Assembly: GCA_947258875.1 (NCBI GenBank)
Contig: CAMYKB010000022.1
Location: forward strand, 1-62,056
Source of the DNA: an uncultured Gammaproteobacteria bacterium
Lineage (GTDB): Bacteria > Pseudomonadota > Gammaproteobacteria > CAMYKB01
Reading direction: 5' to 3'
DNA: 62,056 nt
Positions within the stretch are counted from its first letter, which is position 1; every line of letters starts with the position of its first letter. A program made the translations under genes and the position numbers. This document shows, one piece after another, positions 51,946-60,068 of this stretch. The notes under the pieces were generated by a model. The model was not told where the DNA came from and did not search any database. It saw only the letters and a list, made by a program, of their open reading frames with translations.

Positions 51946-52359
51946 ATGAGCGAGAATATTTTACAAGTGCTGAAGTCGAGGGAGTTGCAATATAAAACAT
52001 TACGCAACCACTGGGAGACGGTGCAGGAAAAAATTCTTGCTTCGAGCGGTTTGTCGGGGCTGGGGAGTTACTCTGCGACACTGGTTGATGCCAGTTGTAT
52101 TCGCCAGGAAATCTACGGTGTTGTTTCATACCTGCGGTTCAGGCATTGTTTCAAGAAGGCAGTAGTCGAATACGTCATTACGGGCGCTGGTGATGAAAAT
52201 TATCAACGTGGACGTGTTGTCTGCAAGCTGGGCTTCGACATGCTTGGTAATCTGGCAGAACCGTACAACGAATATTCGGTTAACGAGTTTTTATTTGTCA
52301 ATTTTAAAATGTTGTCTCACGTAGTGGACGAGCTTATTCCGACAGAAGAGGATGGATAA
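51946..52359 (+). CDS. Conserved-looking hypothetical cytoplasmic protein
   Basis: 137 residues from ATG 51946, with GGAG 9 bases upstream. No signal or membrane segment; mixed alpha/beta composition with two or three cysteines (ASCIRQEIYG, RFRHCFKK, VVCKLGF). I do not recognise a domain. It lies alone, 150 bp before the DUF302 gene on the same strand. Confidence 0.65.
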   Translation: MSENILQVLKSRELQYKTLRNHWETVQEKILASSGLSGLGSYSATLVDASCIRQEIYGVVSYLRFRHCFKKAVVEYVITGAGDENYQRGRVVCKLGFDMLGNLAEPYNEYSVNEFLFVNFKMLSHVVDELIPTEEDG

Positions 52360-52508
52360 TAATTTCATGCGGTATTAATGGTTGAAGCAACCATCAAGAG
52401 ACAATACATATTCAGGACCTGCGCCCGATAGGGTGCTAGACTTATAACAAGCGCCAGCATACTGGGTCTGGAATTGTACATAACATCTGGCTTACGGGGA
52501 GAGAAACT

Positions 52509-53096
52509 GTGGCAGGGTTGCGAAATTTTTTTGCATTAATCGGTTTTGTCATCGTAGTGGCTATAATCGCTGCGGCTGTTCGTTATTCCTATGTATTTTC
52601 CAGTCTGAGAGATTTTGATTCCAAGGCAGCTTCGGTCTATCTGGATATCGGCCAAAAACTGCTGACAACAGGTGATATTGCTGAAGCGACGGTGTGGAAG
52701 GCCCAGGTTAAAACGGGTGTCTCCGCTGAAGATGTCGAAGAAGCGATTCGCTTGGTTGGCAATGAACTGAACATCAGGAATGTCGGCGAGTTACCCCTAT
52801 CCAGGCAGGTTGAATTGGAGACGGGAAAGGCGGTCCGATATCTGAAAATATTCCAGTTCTGTGACCCACAAACCGCGTTGCGGATGGTCAATCATAGCGA
52901 CGCCTTTGCGGCCTATTTACCTTGCCGAATTAGTGTGGTCGAAGACAGGCAAGGCGGCCTGTGGATCTATACACTAAACATGGATATGCTAATCCATGGT
53001 GGCAAATCGTTGCCCGCAGACGTTCAGGTCGAGGCCGTAAGAATTCGAGACGCCATGCTTGCAATCATGAGTCGTGGTGCAGCAGGTGACTGGTAG
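52509..53096 (+). CDS. DUF302 protein with N-terminal membrane anchor
   Basis: 195 residues beginning at GTG 52509 after GGGGAGAG. One N-terminal helix (FFALIGFVIVVAIIAAAVRYSYV) anchors a periplasmic domain that matches DUF302 (YLKIFQFCDPQTALRMVNHSDAFAAYLPCRISVVEDRQGGLWIYTLNMDMLIHGG). DUF302 proteins are common in sulfur-oxidising bacteria, often near heterodisulfide reductase-like or cytochrome genes; function not established. Two cysteines may pair. Confidence 0.88.
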   Translation: MAGLRNFFALIGFVIVVAIIAAAVRYSYVFSSLRDFDSKAASVYLDIGQKLLTTGDIAEATVWKAQVKTGVSAEDVEEAIRLVGNELNIRNVGELPLSRQVELETGKAVRYLKIFQFCDPQTALRMVNHSDAFAAYLPCRISVVEDRQGGLWIYTLNMDMLIHGGKSLPADVQVEAVRIRDAMLAIMSRGAAGDW

Positions 53097-53185
53097 CACA
53101 CTGTCGGTTGGCGGGTTGTGACGCGACAGTTGCCAGGTTCACGTTTCGGGTTAACAGCAGGTTAAAGCCAGTCACCGTGACGTGC

Positions 53186-53518
53186 TCAGGCGTTATCCCT
53201 GGTACCTTGATGTGGTATGTCGATTTCCTGCACCAACACCCAGGGTGCGACGACAACGGCCCAAAATACAGCATTGCTACTGTGCCAGCGGTGTGCATCA
53301 TGATCGTTGGCTTGCGTAATGGACTGATTATTAAGCAGGGCTTCGACAACAGGCTTGTTGTCTTTAACGAAATGGCTGGCAATGTCTACAAGATCTTGCC
53401 CCTGCGCTACTTTGATAACGACACCACGCGCAAAGTGACGTTGCAATTCCGGCCAGGATAATTTTCCGGTTTCGCTGTTGAGTTGACGGTGGATGTCGAT
53501 TTCAGGTGAATCTTCCAT
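53186..53518 (-). CDS. DUF2288 family protein
   Basis: 110 residues from ATG 53518. Family pattern LNSETGKLSWPELQRHFARGVVIKVAQGQDLVDIASHFVKDNKPVVEALLNNQSI and AVFWAVVVAPWVLVQEI. Small cytoplasmic protein of unknown function found in gammaproteobacteria. Divergent from the broken VOC gene and convergent with the DUF302 gene. Confidence 0.85.
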   Translation of the reverse strand: MEDSPEIDIHRQLNSETGKLSWPELQRHFARGVVIKVAQGQDLVDIASHFVKDNKPVVEALLNNQSITQANDHDAHRWHSSNAVFWAVVVAPWVLVQEIDIPHQGTRDNA

Positions 53519-53568
53519 TTGTCTTCTAGTATAACCTAGAGTTGTGATGACTGGTGCGGGAGGAATGC

Positions 53569-53947
53569 ATGGCCAAGGTGCTTGGGTTGGGCGGAGTTTT
53601 TTTTCAAAAGTCAAAACCCGGCCGCGCTTGCGGCCTGATACCAGCGATGGCTGTTCATGGACGTGGAGGATTATGGTGGTGTCACCTTCAGGTATACAGC
53701 GATGCCAAAAGATGGCTACTCGATCTGGTCACCATTCGATGCCGCCACAGGCTATTTTGATCCGGCCGAAAAGGAATCTATGATCAACCTGGTAGTCGAT
53801 CATCTTGATGAAGCCATGACCCAGGTTGTCGCCGGCGGCGCGCAACAGGTGGGTGCTATCGAAGAGGAAGAATTTGGCCGTTTTGGCTGGTTTATGGATC
53901 CAGACGGTAATAAGGTTGAGCTGTGGGAGCCTGCGGAAAAATCATGA
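53569..53947 (+). pseudogene. VOC-family protein inactivated by frameshift and stop
   Basis: Starts MAKVLGLGGVFF at ATG 53569 and ends GRFGWFMDPDGNKVELWEPAEKS at 53947, the two halves of a ~125-residue glyoxalase-like protein. A run of eight T (53597-53604) carries one base too many; removing it gives FFKSQNPAALAA and then a TGA (53636-53638) where relatives have Trp, followed by YQRWLFMDVEDYGGVTF. So one indel plus one nonsense change. A sequencing error could explain the first but not both. Confidence 0.75.
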
Positions 53948-53987
53948 ACGCGTTAGCTATGATGCTACACGTGGTTGCAAAATACGT

Positions 53988-54425
53988 ATGACTCGCTTAG
54001 CAATGAACTACCGGCAGGCAGCACCGTCGGATTGTGAGTTACTGGCGACGCTTAACCTCCAACTTATTGAGGATGAAGGCCATCTGAGGTCGTTATCTCA
54101 GGCTGAGCTTACCGCGCGGATGTGCGGCTGGTTACGTCGGGGTGAATACCAAGCCATAATCTTTGAAAAAGAGGATCCTGTGGTCTACGCTCTATATAAG
54201 ATTGAACCTGAACAGATTTTCCTGAGGCAGTTCTATGTTGTACGCGATCAGCGCCGTAAAGGCTTGGGACTGCGGGCAATACAGGTTTTGCGCAAGGAGA
54301 TCTGGCCCCAGAACAAACGTCTCTATCTGGAAGTTCTTTGTGGTAATGAAACCGCGTTGGCATTTTACAGAGCTGCAGGGTTTGAGGGTTATCTGGTCGG
54401 TCTGGAGCTACGTCCGGAAGTGTGA
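53988..54425 (+). CDS. GNAT-family N-acetyltransferase
   Basis: 145 residues from ATG 53988 (or ATG 54003). GNAT core: MNYRQAAPSDCELLATLNLQLIEDEGH, then IFLRQFYVVRDQRRKGLGLRAIQVLRKEIW (acetyl-CoA loop RRKGLG) and CGNETALAFYRAAGFEGY (motif B). Substrate unknown; no strong RBS. Its transcript would run toward the hairpin cluster at 54509-54607. Confidence 0.85.
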   Translation: MTRLAMNYRQAAPSDCELLATLNLQLIEDEGHLRSLSQAELTARMCGWLRRGEYQAIIFEKEDPVVYALYKIEPEQIFLRQFYVVRDQRRKGLGLRAIQVLRKEIWPQNKRLYLEVLCGNETALAFYRAAGFEGYLVGLELRPEV

Positions 54426-54484
54426 CGTTTTAAGCGCTTTTGTTGCGCGGGACGTGAACTATTAATTCGTTGCCTGGTCATAGA

Positions 54485-54607
54485 TTGTAAGCGCTCTAGC
54501 CCGGCGCTTCCCGCTTCCCTCCCTGAGCGGGTCTTTGGGCTCGGATCCCCCAAGCCGAGCCATTATACCCCGACGCACCTCCCCAATAGCGTCGGGGTTT
54601 TTTTGTC
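54485..54607 (+). ncRNA. Candidate small RNA at the Spot 42/ErsA position
   Basis: Three consecutive hairpins (CCCGCT/AGCGGG 54509-54531, CTCGG/CCGAG 54539-54559, CCCCGACGC/GCGTCGGGG 54568-54599) end in seven Ts on the + strand, tail to tail with engB. In E. coli and Pseudomonas the sRNAs Spot 42 and ErsA occupy this exact place and orientation. No sequence identity to them is claimed; the promoter is not clear (a TTGCCT box at 54470 is weak). It may alternatively be just the 3' end of the acetyltransferase transcript. Confidence 0.4.
54568..54607 (+). terminator. Intrinsic terminator facing engB
   Basis: CCCCGACGC and GCGTCGGGG around a 13-base loop followed by a T7 run on the + strand. On the other strand no T-run follows, so it serves rightward transcription. 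Confidence 0.88.
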
Positions 54608-54611
54608 CTGA

Positions 54612-55226
54612 TTAATCAACAGCTTCAGTAGAGAAGCCTAACCAGGTATCGAGGACCTCCTGCAATTCTTCAAGTCCCTGGCGTTTGAGTGCCGAAAAGA
54701 CCTGGACACTGGCAACACTAGCAAGAGACGCCAACTCGCGTTGGACCTGTTGCAGTGTATTGAGAGCTGGGCCGCGTTTCAGTTTATCCGCCTTGGTAAG
54801 TAATATATGGATTGGTAAATCGTGGGCTGCGGCCCAGTCCATCATTTGCCGGTCGTAGTCGGTAAGCGGGTGGCGAATATCCATAATGAGCACCATTCCA
54901 CGTAGTACACGGCGTTGGCCAATATAGGCTTCCAGCAGGCGTTGCCATCGCAGGCGTACGGCCTCTGGAACTTTGGCATAACCGTACCCGGGCAGGTCGA
55001 CCAGGCGTTGTCGGGGTGTAATCCGGAAGAAATTGATTAGCTGTGTGCGACCGGGTGTCTTACTGGTGCGCGCAAGCGCCTTTTGCCCGCATAATGCATT
55101 GATTGCACTTGATTTTCCTGCATTTGAGCGGCCAGCGAAGACCACTTCGGCACCTTCGTCCGGTGGCAGTTGCTTGAGTTGGGCCGCGCTCGTCAAGAAT
55201 TCTGCGTTTCGGTAAATGGGGTTCAT
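54612..55226 (-). CDS. engB: Ribosome-biogenesis GTPase EngB (YihA/YsxC)
   Basis: 204 residues with all GTPase motifs: G1 [13 protein letters not shown]2 threonine in [14 protein letters not shown]3 [11 protein letters not shown]4 TKADKL. Essential in many bacteria for large-subunit assembly. Typical length. It neighbours cytochrome c4 and dsbA exactly as in Pseudomonas, which anchors the right-hand conserved segment. Confidence 0.96.
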   Translation of the reverse strand: MNPIYRNAEFLTSAAQLKQLPPDEGAEVVFAGRSNAGKSSAINALCGQKALARTSKTPGRTQLINFFRITPRQRLVDLPGYGYAKVPEAVRLRWQRLLEAYIGQRRVLRGMVLIMDIRHPLTDYDRQMMDWAAAHDLPIHILLTKADKLKRGPALNTLQQVQRELASLASVASVQVFSALKRQGLEELQEVLDTWLGFSTEAVD

Positions 55227-55417
55227 AAGTCAAGCTTCGTTGGGTTACGCACAGTATCAATACAATCTTTGGGGTTAGGAAACCAGCGACTAAGTTTTTT
55301 GCGGCTAAATGACGATTATGGTATACAGAGCAGCCATTTTTGTCCCGTATAATTCGGCATCCACCGGGTCGGAGCGTACAACCGCCAGATCAATACAGTT
55401 CACGAGGTTTTTTCGCA

Positions 55418-56053
55418 ATGAGAAAGTTACTTAACACCATCATAGTCAGCGTCCTACTGACATCTTCACCGCTAATGGCAGCAGAGGGCGGTCATGTTGC
55501 TGCGTCACCCGCGGGCGACAAAGTCGCAGGTGAAACCAAAGCGGCAGCATGCGTGGGTTGCCATGGGGTCGGTGGCGCCAGCACTAACCCGGAATGGCCT
55601 AAACTTGCAGGACAAAACGCCGGCTATATCTACAAGCAGCTGGTCAACTTCAAGAGCAAGGAACGTGACAATGCTGTGATGTACGGTATGGTTGCGGCCT
55701 TGAACGATCAGGACATGCTCGATCTGGCGGCCTACTTCTCCAGCCAGCCGGTTAGTCAGGGTAGTGCCAATATAGACAATGTTGACCGGGGCAGACGTAT
55801 ATATCGCGCCGGTAACCAGAAATCCGGTGTGCCCGCCTGCACGGGCTGTCATGCGCCCAATGGCGCAGGCAATCCGGCAGCTAAGTTCCCCGCGCTTGGG
55901 GGGCAGCACGCAGCTTATGTCACCAGCCAACTCAAGGCCTATCGCAGCGGTGTGCGTAGCAATGACCTGAACGAGATGATGCGTCTGGCGGCCTCCAAGC
56001 TGACCGATAAGGAAATCGAGGACCTCGCACAGTACATTGCCGGGCTCCACTGA
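55418..56053 (+). CDS. Cytochrome c4 (dihaem)
   Basis: 211 residues from ATG 55418. Signal peptide (ending LMA), then two class-I cytochrome c domains with haem sites CVGCH (Cys45) and CTGCH (Cys141), and axial Met in PKLAGQ...AVMYGM and NEMMRLAAS. Periplasmic electron carrier between the bc1 complex and terminal oxidases. Divergent from engB, then dsbA 114 bp on. Confidence 0.94.
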   Translation: MRKLLNTIIVSVLLTSSPLMAAEGGHVAASPAGDKVAGETKAAACVGCHGVGGASTNPEWPKLAGQNAGYIYKQLVNFKSKERDNAVMYGMVAALNDQDMLDLAAYFSSQPVSQGSANIDNVDRGRRIYRAGNQKSGVPACTGCHAPNGAGNPAAKFPALGGQHAAYVTSQLKAYRSGVRSNDLNEMMRLAASKLTDKEIEDLAQYIAGLH

Positions 56054-56167
56054 ACAGATCGGGTGGCGAAACCCGGCTCTGGGCAATGAACTCCGTGCAA
56101 CTAATCTTTACTTGAGTAGTCAGACATTTGAGTATCTATCCATATTTAGCAAGGGGTATATAAAGGG

Positions 56168-56848
56168 ATGAAACACGTAATTTGGCTACTGGGGCTGTCG
56201 TTGCTGGTCTTTAACGCCTGGGCGAATGAGCGCAGCCCTTCGTATATAGAGGGTGTCCACTACGCACAGATAAAACCCGCGGCAATCACCAAGGCGGCTG
56301 AAGGCAAGGTCGAAGTGACGGAGTTGTTCTGGTATGGCTGTCCGCATTGCTTTACGTTTGAACCCCATCTGGAAAAATGGCAGAAGACCAAGCCTGAAAA
56401 TGTCGAGTTTGATCGCATACCTGCTGTATTGAACCCTCGCTGGGAGTCGCATGCCAAGGCCTATTACGCGCTGCAGACCATGGGTGAGCTCGACCGCATG
56501 CACAGTATATTTTTCAAGGCTATTCACCAGCAGCGCCGTAATCTGAAAAGCCTGGATGCCATGGCGCGGTTTTTTGCCCAACATGGTGTCGATGAAGACA
56601 AATTCCGCAAGGCTTACAACTCCTTTGAAGTGAATGTCAAATTCAATACTGATAAACAGCGTGCCAGGCAATATGGTGCGCAGAGTGTGCCTACACTTAT
56701 CGTCAATGGTAAATACCGCACCTCTGCCAGTATGGCGGGTGGCCATCAAGAGGTACTCAAGGTGATCGATTATTTGATTGCTGAAGAGACAAATACGTTT
56801 GCCGAACAAGGTGAGAATAAAACCGCTGAAATTATGCTACCGCAGTAA
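56168..56848 (+). CDS. dsbA: Thiol:disulfide interchange protein DsbA
   Basis: 226 residues: signal peptide (ending AWA), thioredoxin fold with active site Cys58-Pro-His-Cys61 and cis-proline loop SVPTLIVNG. Introduces disulfides in periplasmic proteins such as c4 and the cysteine-repeat protein at 926. Ends before a strong terminator. The polar tail after ~205 is somewhat long. Confidence 0.96.
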   Translation: MKHVIWLLGLSLLVFNAWANERSPSYIEGVHYAQIKPAAITKAAEGKVEVTELFWYGCPHCFTFEPHLEKWQKTKPENVEFDRIPAVLNPRWESHAKAYYALQTMGELDRMHSIFFKAIHQQRRNLKSLDAMARFFAQHGVDEDKFRKAYNSFEVNVKFNTDKQRARQYGAQSVPTLIVNGKYRTSASMAGGHQEVLKVIDYLIAEETNTFAEQGENKTAEIMLPQ

Positions 56849-56868
56849 ATCATCCCGTTAGTTAAAGA

Positions 56869-56898
56869 AAACGGCCCGCCAGAGTGCGGGCCGTTTTT
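56869..56898 (+). terminator. Terminator of dsbA
   Basis: AACGGCCCGC-cagagt-GCGGGCCGTT followed by Ts, 20 bp after the stop. Confidence 0.93.
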
Positions 56899-56973
56899 AT
56901 TATGGATTGTCTGACAGCATGACGAACGCTAATGCCACGCCATGGATGGCTAGGGCAATGTGAGCTGGGAATA

Positions 56974-57050
56974 TGGCGCGCCTGACAGGATTTGAACCTG
57001 TGACCCCCGCCTTCGGAGGGCGGTACTCTATCCAGCTGAGCTACAGGCGC
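56974..57050 (-). tRNA. tRNA-Arg (anticodon CCG)
   Basis: 77 nt on the reverse strand with a complete cloverleaf: acceptor GCGCCTG/CAGGCGC, D arm GCTC...GAGT, anticodon stem CCGCC/GGCGG with loop CTCCGAA (anticodon CCG, reading CGG), T arm ACAGG-TTCAAAT-CCTGT, discriminator G and encoded CCA. Upstream of it on the same strand lies a partial copy of its 5' end (57170-57205). Confidence 0.97.
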
Positions 57051-57169
57051 ATTGTTAGATACTGTACTAGCCATCCCTGGCGATACATTGGAGTTCTTGT
57101 AAACTCCGGCCCGCACAGCCTTGGCAACCGCGCCATCCGTTGTCCTAGCTCCCGCATCCTTGCAGTCGT

Positions 57170-57205
57170 GTACGGGCGTTCGCCCGGCTGAGCTACAGGC
57201 GTGTC
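57170..57205 (-). pseudogene. Partial tRNA-Arg copy
   Basis: CGCCTGTAGCTCAGC (reverse strand) repeats the 5' acceptor/D-arm start of the tRNA-Arg at 57050-57031 (15 of 16 bases) and then diverges into a GGGCG/CGCCC hairpin. A TACAAT box about 20 bases upstream suggests this was the first tRNA of a pair or that the promoter now reads through a broken copy. Confidence 0.6.
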
Positions 57206-57382
57206 AAGCCGCATTGTACCAGCCTTCAGGGTCGAGCAGGATACCGTTATGGCGCACATACGCTTGGTAATTTCGGGGAATCGACGGGTGAAGTGGTCTA
57301 GTTGCTGTGATTACTCTATAATTCGCCGACATTTTTCAAGCCGCCGCCTCTCCGGGTGGCGATTTCTGGATCAGGAGTTATC

Positions 57383-57853
57383 GTGAACGATAAGCAAGTC
57401 ATGTCGAATTTTGTGATAGTGCTGGGCGTATTGGTGTTCATTGCCATCGGCATTTACATTATAGCCAAGGTTGTTACCCCCAATAACTCGGATCGCGATG
57501 ATCCGTTGTTGCGTGGCGCGGTTTTGGAACGCATCCAACCTATTGGCAATGTTAATACAGGCGGTGTTCCGGTAGCCACCGCAGTTGCTCCGGCTGCTGC
57601 CGCCCTCAAAACCGCTAGTGGTGATGTCGTGTACAACGCGGTTTGCGCTGGCTGCCATACGGCCGGTGTTGCCGGTGCGCCAAAATATGGCGACCAGGGT
57701 GCATGGGTAGAGCGTCTCGCGCAGGGTGCCGATGCGTTATATGGCAGCGCCATCAATGGTAAAGGTGTGATGCCTGCCAAGGGTGGCGGAGCGGATTATT
57801 CCGATGACAGCATCAAGGCCGCCGTGGACTATATGGTTAACGCGGTTCAGTAA
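57383..57853 (+). CDS. Membrane-anchored cytochrome c5
   Basis: 157 residues from GTG 57383 (AGGAG 8 bases upstream). An uncleaved N-terminal helix (SNFVIVLGVLVFIAIGIYIIAKVV) tethers a periplasmic domain through an Ala/Val-rich linker; the c5-type domain has haem site CAGCH (88-92) and Met ligand in GVMPAKGG. Electron transfer to oxidases is likely. One-gene unit with its own terminator. Confidence 0.92.
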   Translation: MNDKQVMSNFVIVLGVLVFIAIGIYIIAKVVTPNNSDRDDPLLRGAVLERIQPIGNVNTGGVPVATAVAPAAAALKTASGDVVYNAVCAGCHTAGVAGAPKYGDQGAWVERLAQGADALYGSAINGKGVMPAKGGGADYSDDSIKAAVDYMVNAVQ

Positions 57854-57880
57854 CCTGTCAGTATTTAGACTAGTGAAAGC

Positions 57881-57911
57881 AAAAAGGCGCGGCTTCGGTC
57901 GTGCCTTTTTT
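57881..57911. terminator. Terminator between cytochrome c5 and comM
   Basis: AAAAAGGCGCG and CGTGCCTTTTT hairpin with a TTCG-containing loop (gcttcggt); usable from both convergent genes. Confidence 0.9.
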
Positions 57912-57927
57912 AGTTACTGCGCCTTGG

Positions 57928-59445
57928 TTATTGCATTGGGCGCGCGCGGTCAAGCGTGCGATAGGAAATCGCTTCGCTGAGATGGGGTGCTTTTATATTT
58001 TCACTTTGGGCTAGATCAGCAATTGTGCGCGCAACCTTGAGTATGCGGTGATATGCCCTTGCGGAAAGCTTGAATCGCGCCATCGCCTGATCAAGCAATT
58101 CCACTTCGCATGAAGCAATGCGGCAATGAGTTTCGACTTCGCGATTGTTCATAGCAGCATTAGTGTTGCCTTGTCGCATGAGCTGGGCATCGCGTGCCTT
58201 GCTAACGCGTAGCCGTATTGCATCGCTGCTCTCCTGAGGTTTATCAAGGGGTGCGCGCAATGCTTCTTTAGGTACTTTGAGTACATCGATATGCAGGTCG
58301 ATTCGATCAAGTAGTGGAGCAGAGATGCGCGCGCGGTGGCGCAGCTGCTGGTTGGGCGTGCAACTGCAATTGCTGCGCAGGTCGCAATCATAGCCCTGGG
58401 GGCAGGGGTTCATTGCAGCAATTAGTTGGAACCTGGCGGGAAACTCGGCCTGCCGGGCAGCCCTGGAGATAGTGATGCAACCGGTTTCCAGTGGTTCACG
58501 CAGCACCTCGAGTACGCGGCGGTCAAATTCAGTGAGTTCATCCAGAAATAACACGCCATGGTGTGCCAACGAGATTTCACCCGGTCGCGGGTGCGAACCG
58601 CCGCCCACCAGGGCGACACCGGATGCAGTATGGTGTGGCGCACGAAACGGACGCTGTCGCCAGCGGCGGGCTTCGAGCCCCTGGTGACTGATCGACTGCA
58701 CGGCCGCAGCTTCGATGGCCTCTGTCTCCGTCATCGGTGGAAGCACAGTAAGCAGGCGTGAGGCCAGCATTGTCTTGCCGGTGCCTGGCGGGCCGATCAT
58801 GAGCAGGTTGTGGGCGCCCGCGGCGGCAATTTCCAGGGCGCGTTTGGCGCGGTGCTGTCCACGTACATCGGCGATATCGATGTCGAACTGACTAAGGTTC
58901 GCCTCTGGCTTGTGTTGATGTAGTGGTAGCGTTTTATCTGCAGACAGGTGGGCACAGATATCGAGCAGGTGGTCAGCGGCGTAGACCTTGGCATCACTGA
59001 CCAGTGCGGCCTCGTCTGCATTTTCCCGCGCTACGACGAGTGCGCGTCCAGCACGGGCACAGTGCAGCGCGGCGGGTAATGCACCTTTGACAGGGCGTAG
59101 ATCGCCGTTCAATCCAAGCTCAGCAATAAATTCATAATCGCCCAGCGTGTCCTGGGAGAGTTGCCCGGAGGCAGCCAGTATCCCTAGCGCGATAGGTAAA
59201 TCAAAACGGCCACCTTCCTTGGGCAGGTCAGCGGGCGCCAGGTTTACAGTGATTCGTTTGGCAGGAAAATCATAATGCGCATTGACCAGTGCAGCACGCA
59301 CCCGATCCTTGCTCTCCTTGACCGCGGTTTCCGGCAGACCGACCAAGGATAAGGCAGGCAGTCCATTGGCCAGGTGCACCTCAACACTGACAGCCGGTGC
59401 ATCGATACCTTCCTGGGCACGGCTGTGAATGATTGCGAGTGACAC
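57928..59445 (-). CDS. comM: YifB/ComM Mg-chelatase-like AAA+ ATPase
   Basis: 505 residues: N-terminal Lon-like/ChlI domain (1-~190), AAA+ core with Walker A GPPGTGKT, Walker B GVLFLDEL, and C-terminal Mg-chelatase domain. A four-cysteine zinc element is seen in NPCPQGYDCDLRSNCSC. ComM is a branch-migration helicase that assists natural transformation; the gene is also widely conserved in non-competent bacteria. Convergent with cytochrome c5; ubiK is 75 bp upstream. Confidence 0.95.
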   Translation of the reverse strand: MSLAIIHSRAQEGIDAPAVSVEVHLANGLPALSLVGLPETAVKESKDRVRAALVNAHYDFPAKRITVNLAPADLPKEGGRFDLPIALGILAASGQLSQDTLGDYEFIAELGLNGDLRPVKGALPAALHCARAGRALVVARENADEAALVSDAKVYAADHLLDICAHLSADKTLPLHQHKPEANLSQFDIDIADVRGQHRAKRALEIAAAGAHNLLMIGPPGTGKTMLASRLLTVLPPMTETEAIEAAAVQSISHQGLEARRWRQRPFRAPHHTASGVALVGGGSHPRPGEISLAHHGVLFLDELTEFDRRVLEVLREPLETGCITISRAARQAEFPARFQLIAAMNPCPQGYDCDLRSNCSCTPNQQLRHRARISAPLLDRIDLHIDVLKVPKEALRAPLDKPQESSDAIRLRVSKARDAQLMRQGNTNAAMNNREVETHCRIASCEVELLDQAMARFKLSARAYHRILKVARTIADLAQSENIKAPHLSEAISYRTLDRARPMQ

Positions 59446-59520
59446 CTGCTATTCCCTGATTCCTGTAGCAGGGCGTCACTATAAAGAAGTTCAGGGGCGG
59501 CTAAAGTGAAATAAGTCCGT

Positions 59521-59799
59521 TTACTTTGTGTCCCGGGTCACACCCGTAGCTTTTTCGAGTTCCTGCAGGTGTTTTTCCAGGCTAAGGATCTTCTCCCGGG
59601 TGCGTTCCAGCAGGGCAACCTGCACTTCGTACTCTTCGCGAGTCACCAAGTCCAGCTTCTGGAACATGCCCTCGAGGCCGGCGCGCAGGTTTTTTTCCAG
59701 ATCCTGTTGCGCGCTTTGCAGTCCCTTGGGCAGGGATGCAGCTAATTTACGCGCCCATTCGTCGAGTGTTTTGGCGTTAAGCAATTTCGGGTCGAGCAT
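59521..59799 (-). CDS. ubiK: Ubiquinone biosynthesis accessory factor UbiK
   Basis: 92 residues from ATG 59799, preceded by GGAGA; longer starts at 59811 or 59826 are possible. Helical protein with C-terminal coiled coil (TREEYEVQVALLERTREKILSLEKHLQELE), matching UbiK/YqiC, which assembles with UbiJ for aerobic ubiquinone synthesis. Upstream neighbour is the nitrogen-control region; same strand as comM. Confidence 0.9.
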   Translation of the reverse strand: MLDPKLLNAKTLDEWARKLAASLPKGLQSAQQDLEKNLRAGLEGMFQKLDLVTREEYEVQVALLERTREKILSLEKHLQELEKATGVTRDTK

Positions 59800-59890
59800 A
59801 CCGTTCTCCATGTGCAGTTTAGCCATTATCCCACGTGCTGGCCGGGTTTGCAGTCCTGCGGGGTTGTGGTTGGATCACAACAGCACAAAA

Positions 59891-59920
59891 ATGGTGCGCT
59901 GCTAGGGTTGCACGCACCAT
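59891..59920 (+). promoter_or_regulatory. NtrC-type enhancer site
   Basis: ATGGTGCG (59891-59898) and CGCACCAT (59913-59920) form an inverted repeat with the half-site sequence (GCACCA/TGGTGC) of NtrC sites, 85-110 bp upstream of a sigma-54 promoter. TTGCAC next to the right arm may be part of an additional site. Confidence 0.6.
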
Positions 59921-60002
59921 TAGTGATCGTAACGCAAGGTTTTAGCCGCAAAAAAGCCTGCCCTACGGCCATAAAACCTTATATGACAGTCATGTTCCAT
60001 GT

Positions 60003-60018
60003 TGGCACATTCCGTGCT
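60003..60018 (+). promoter_or_regulatory. Sigma-54 promoter of torF-glnK-amtB
   Basis: TGGCACA-TTCC-GTGCT: a near-perfect -24/-12 element with GG and GC 10 bases apart (60004-60005, 60016-60017). Start of transcription near 60029, about 40 bases before the porin ATG. Confidence 0.8.
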
Positions 60019-60068
60019 CATAACTCCGCTGTAGATTATTTACGACACATATGTCCGAGGAGCAAACA

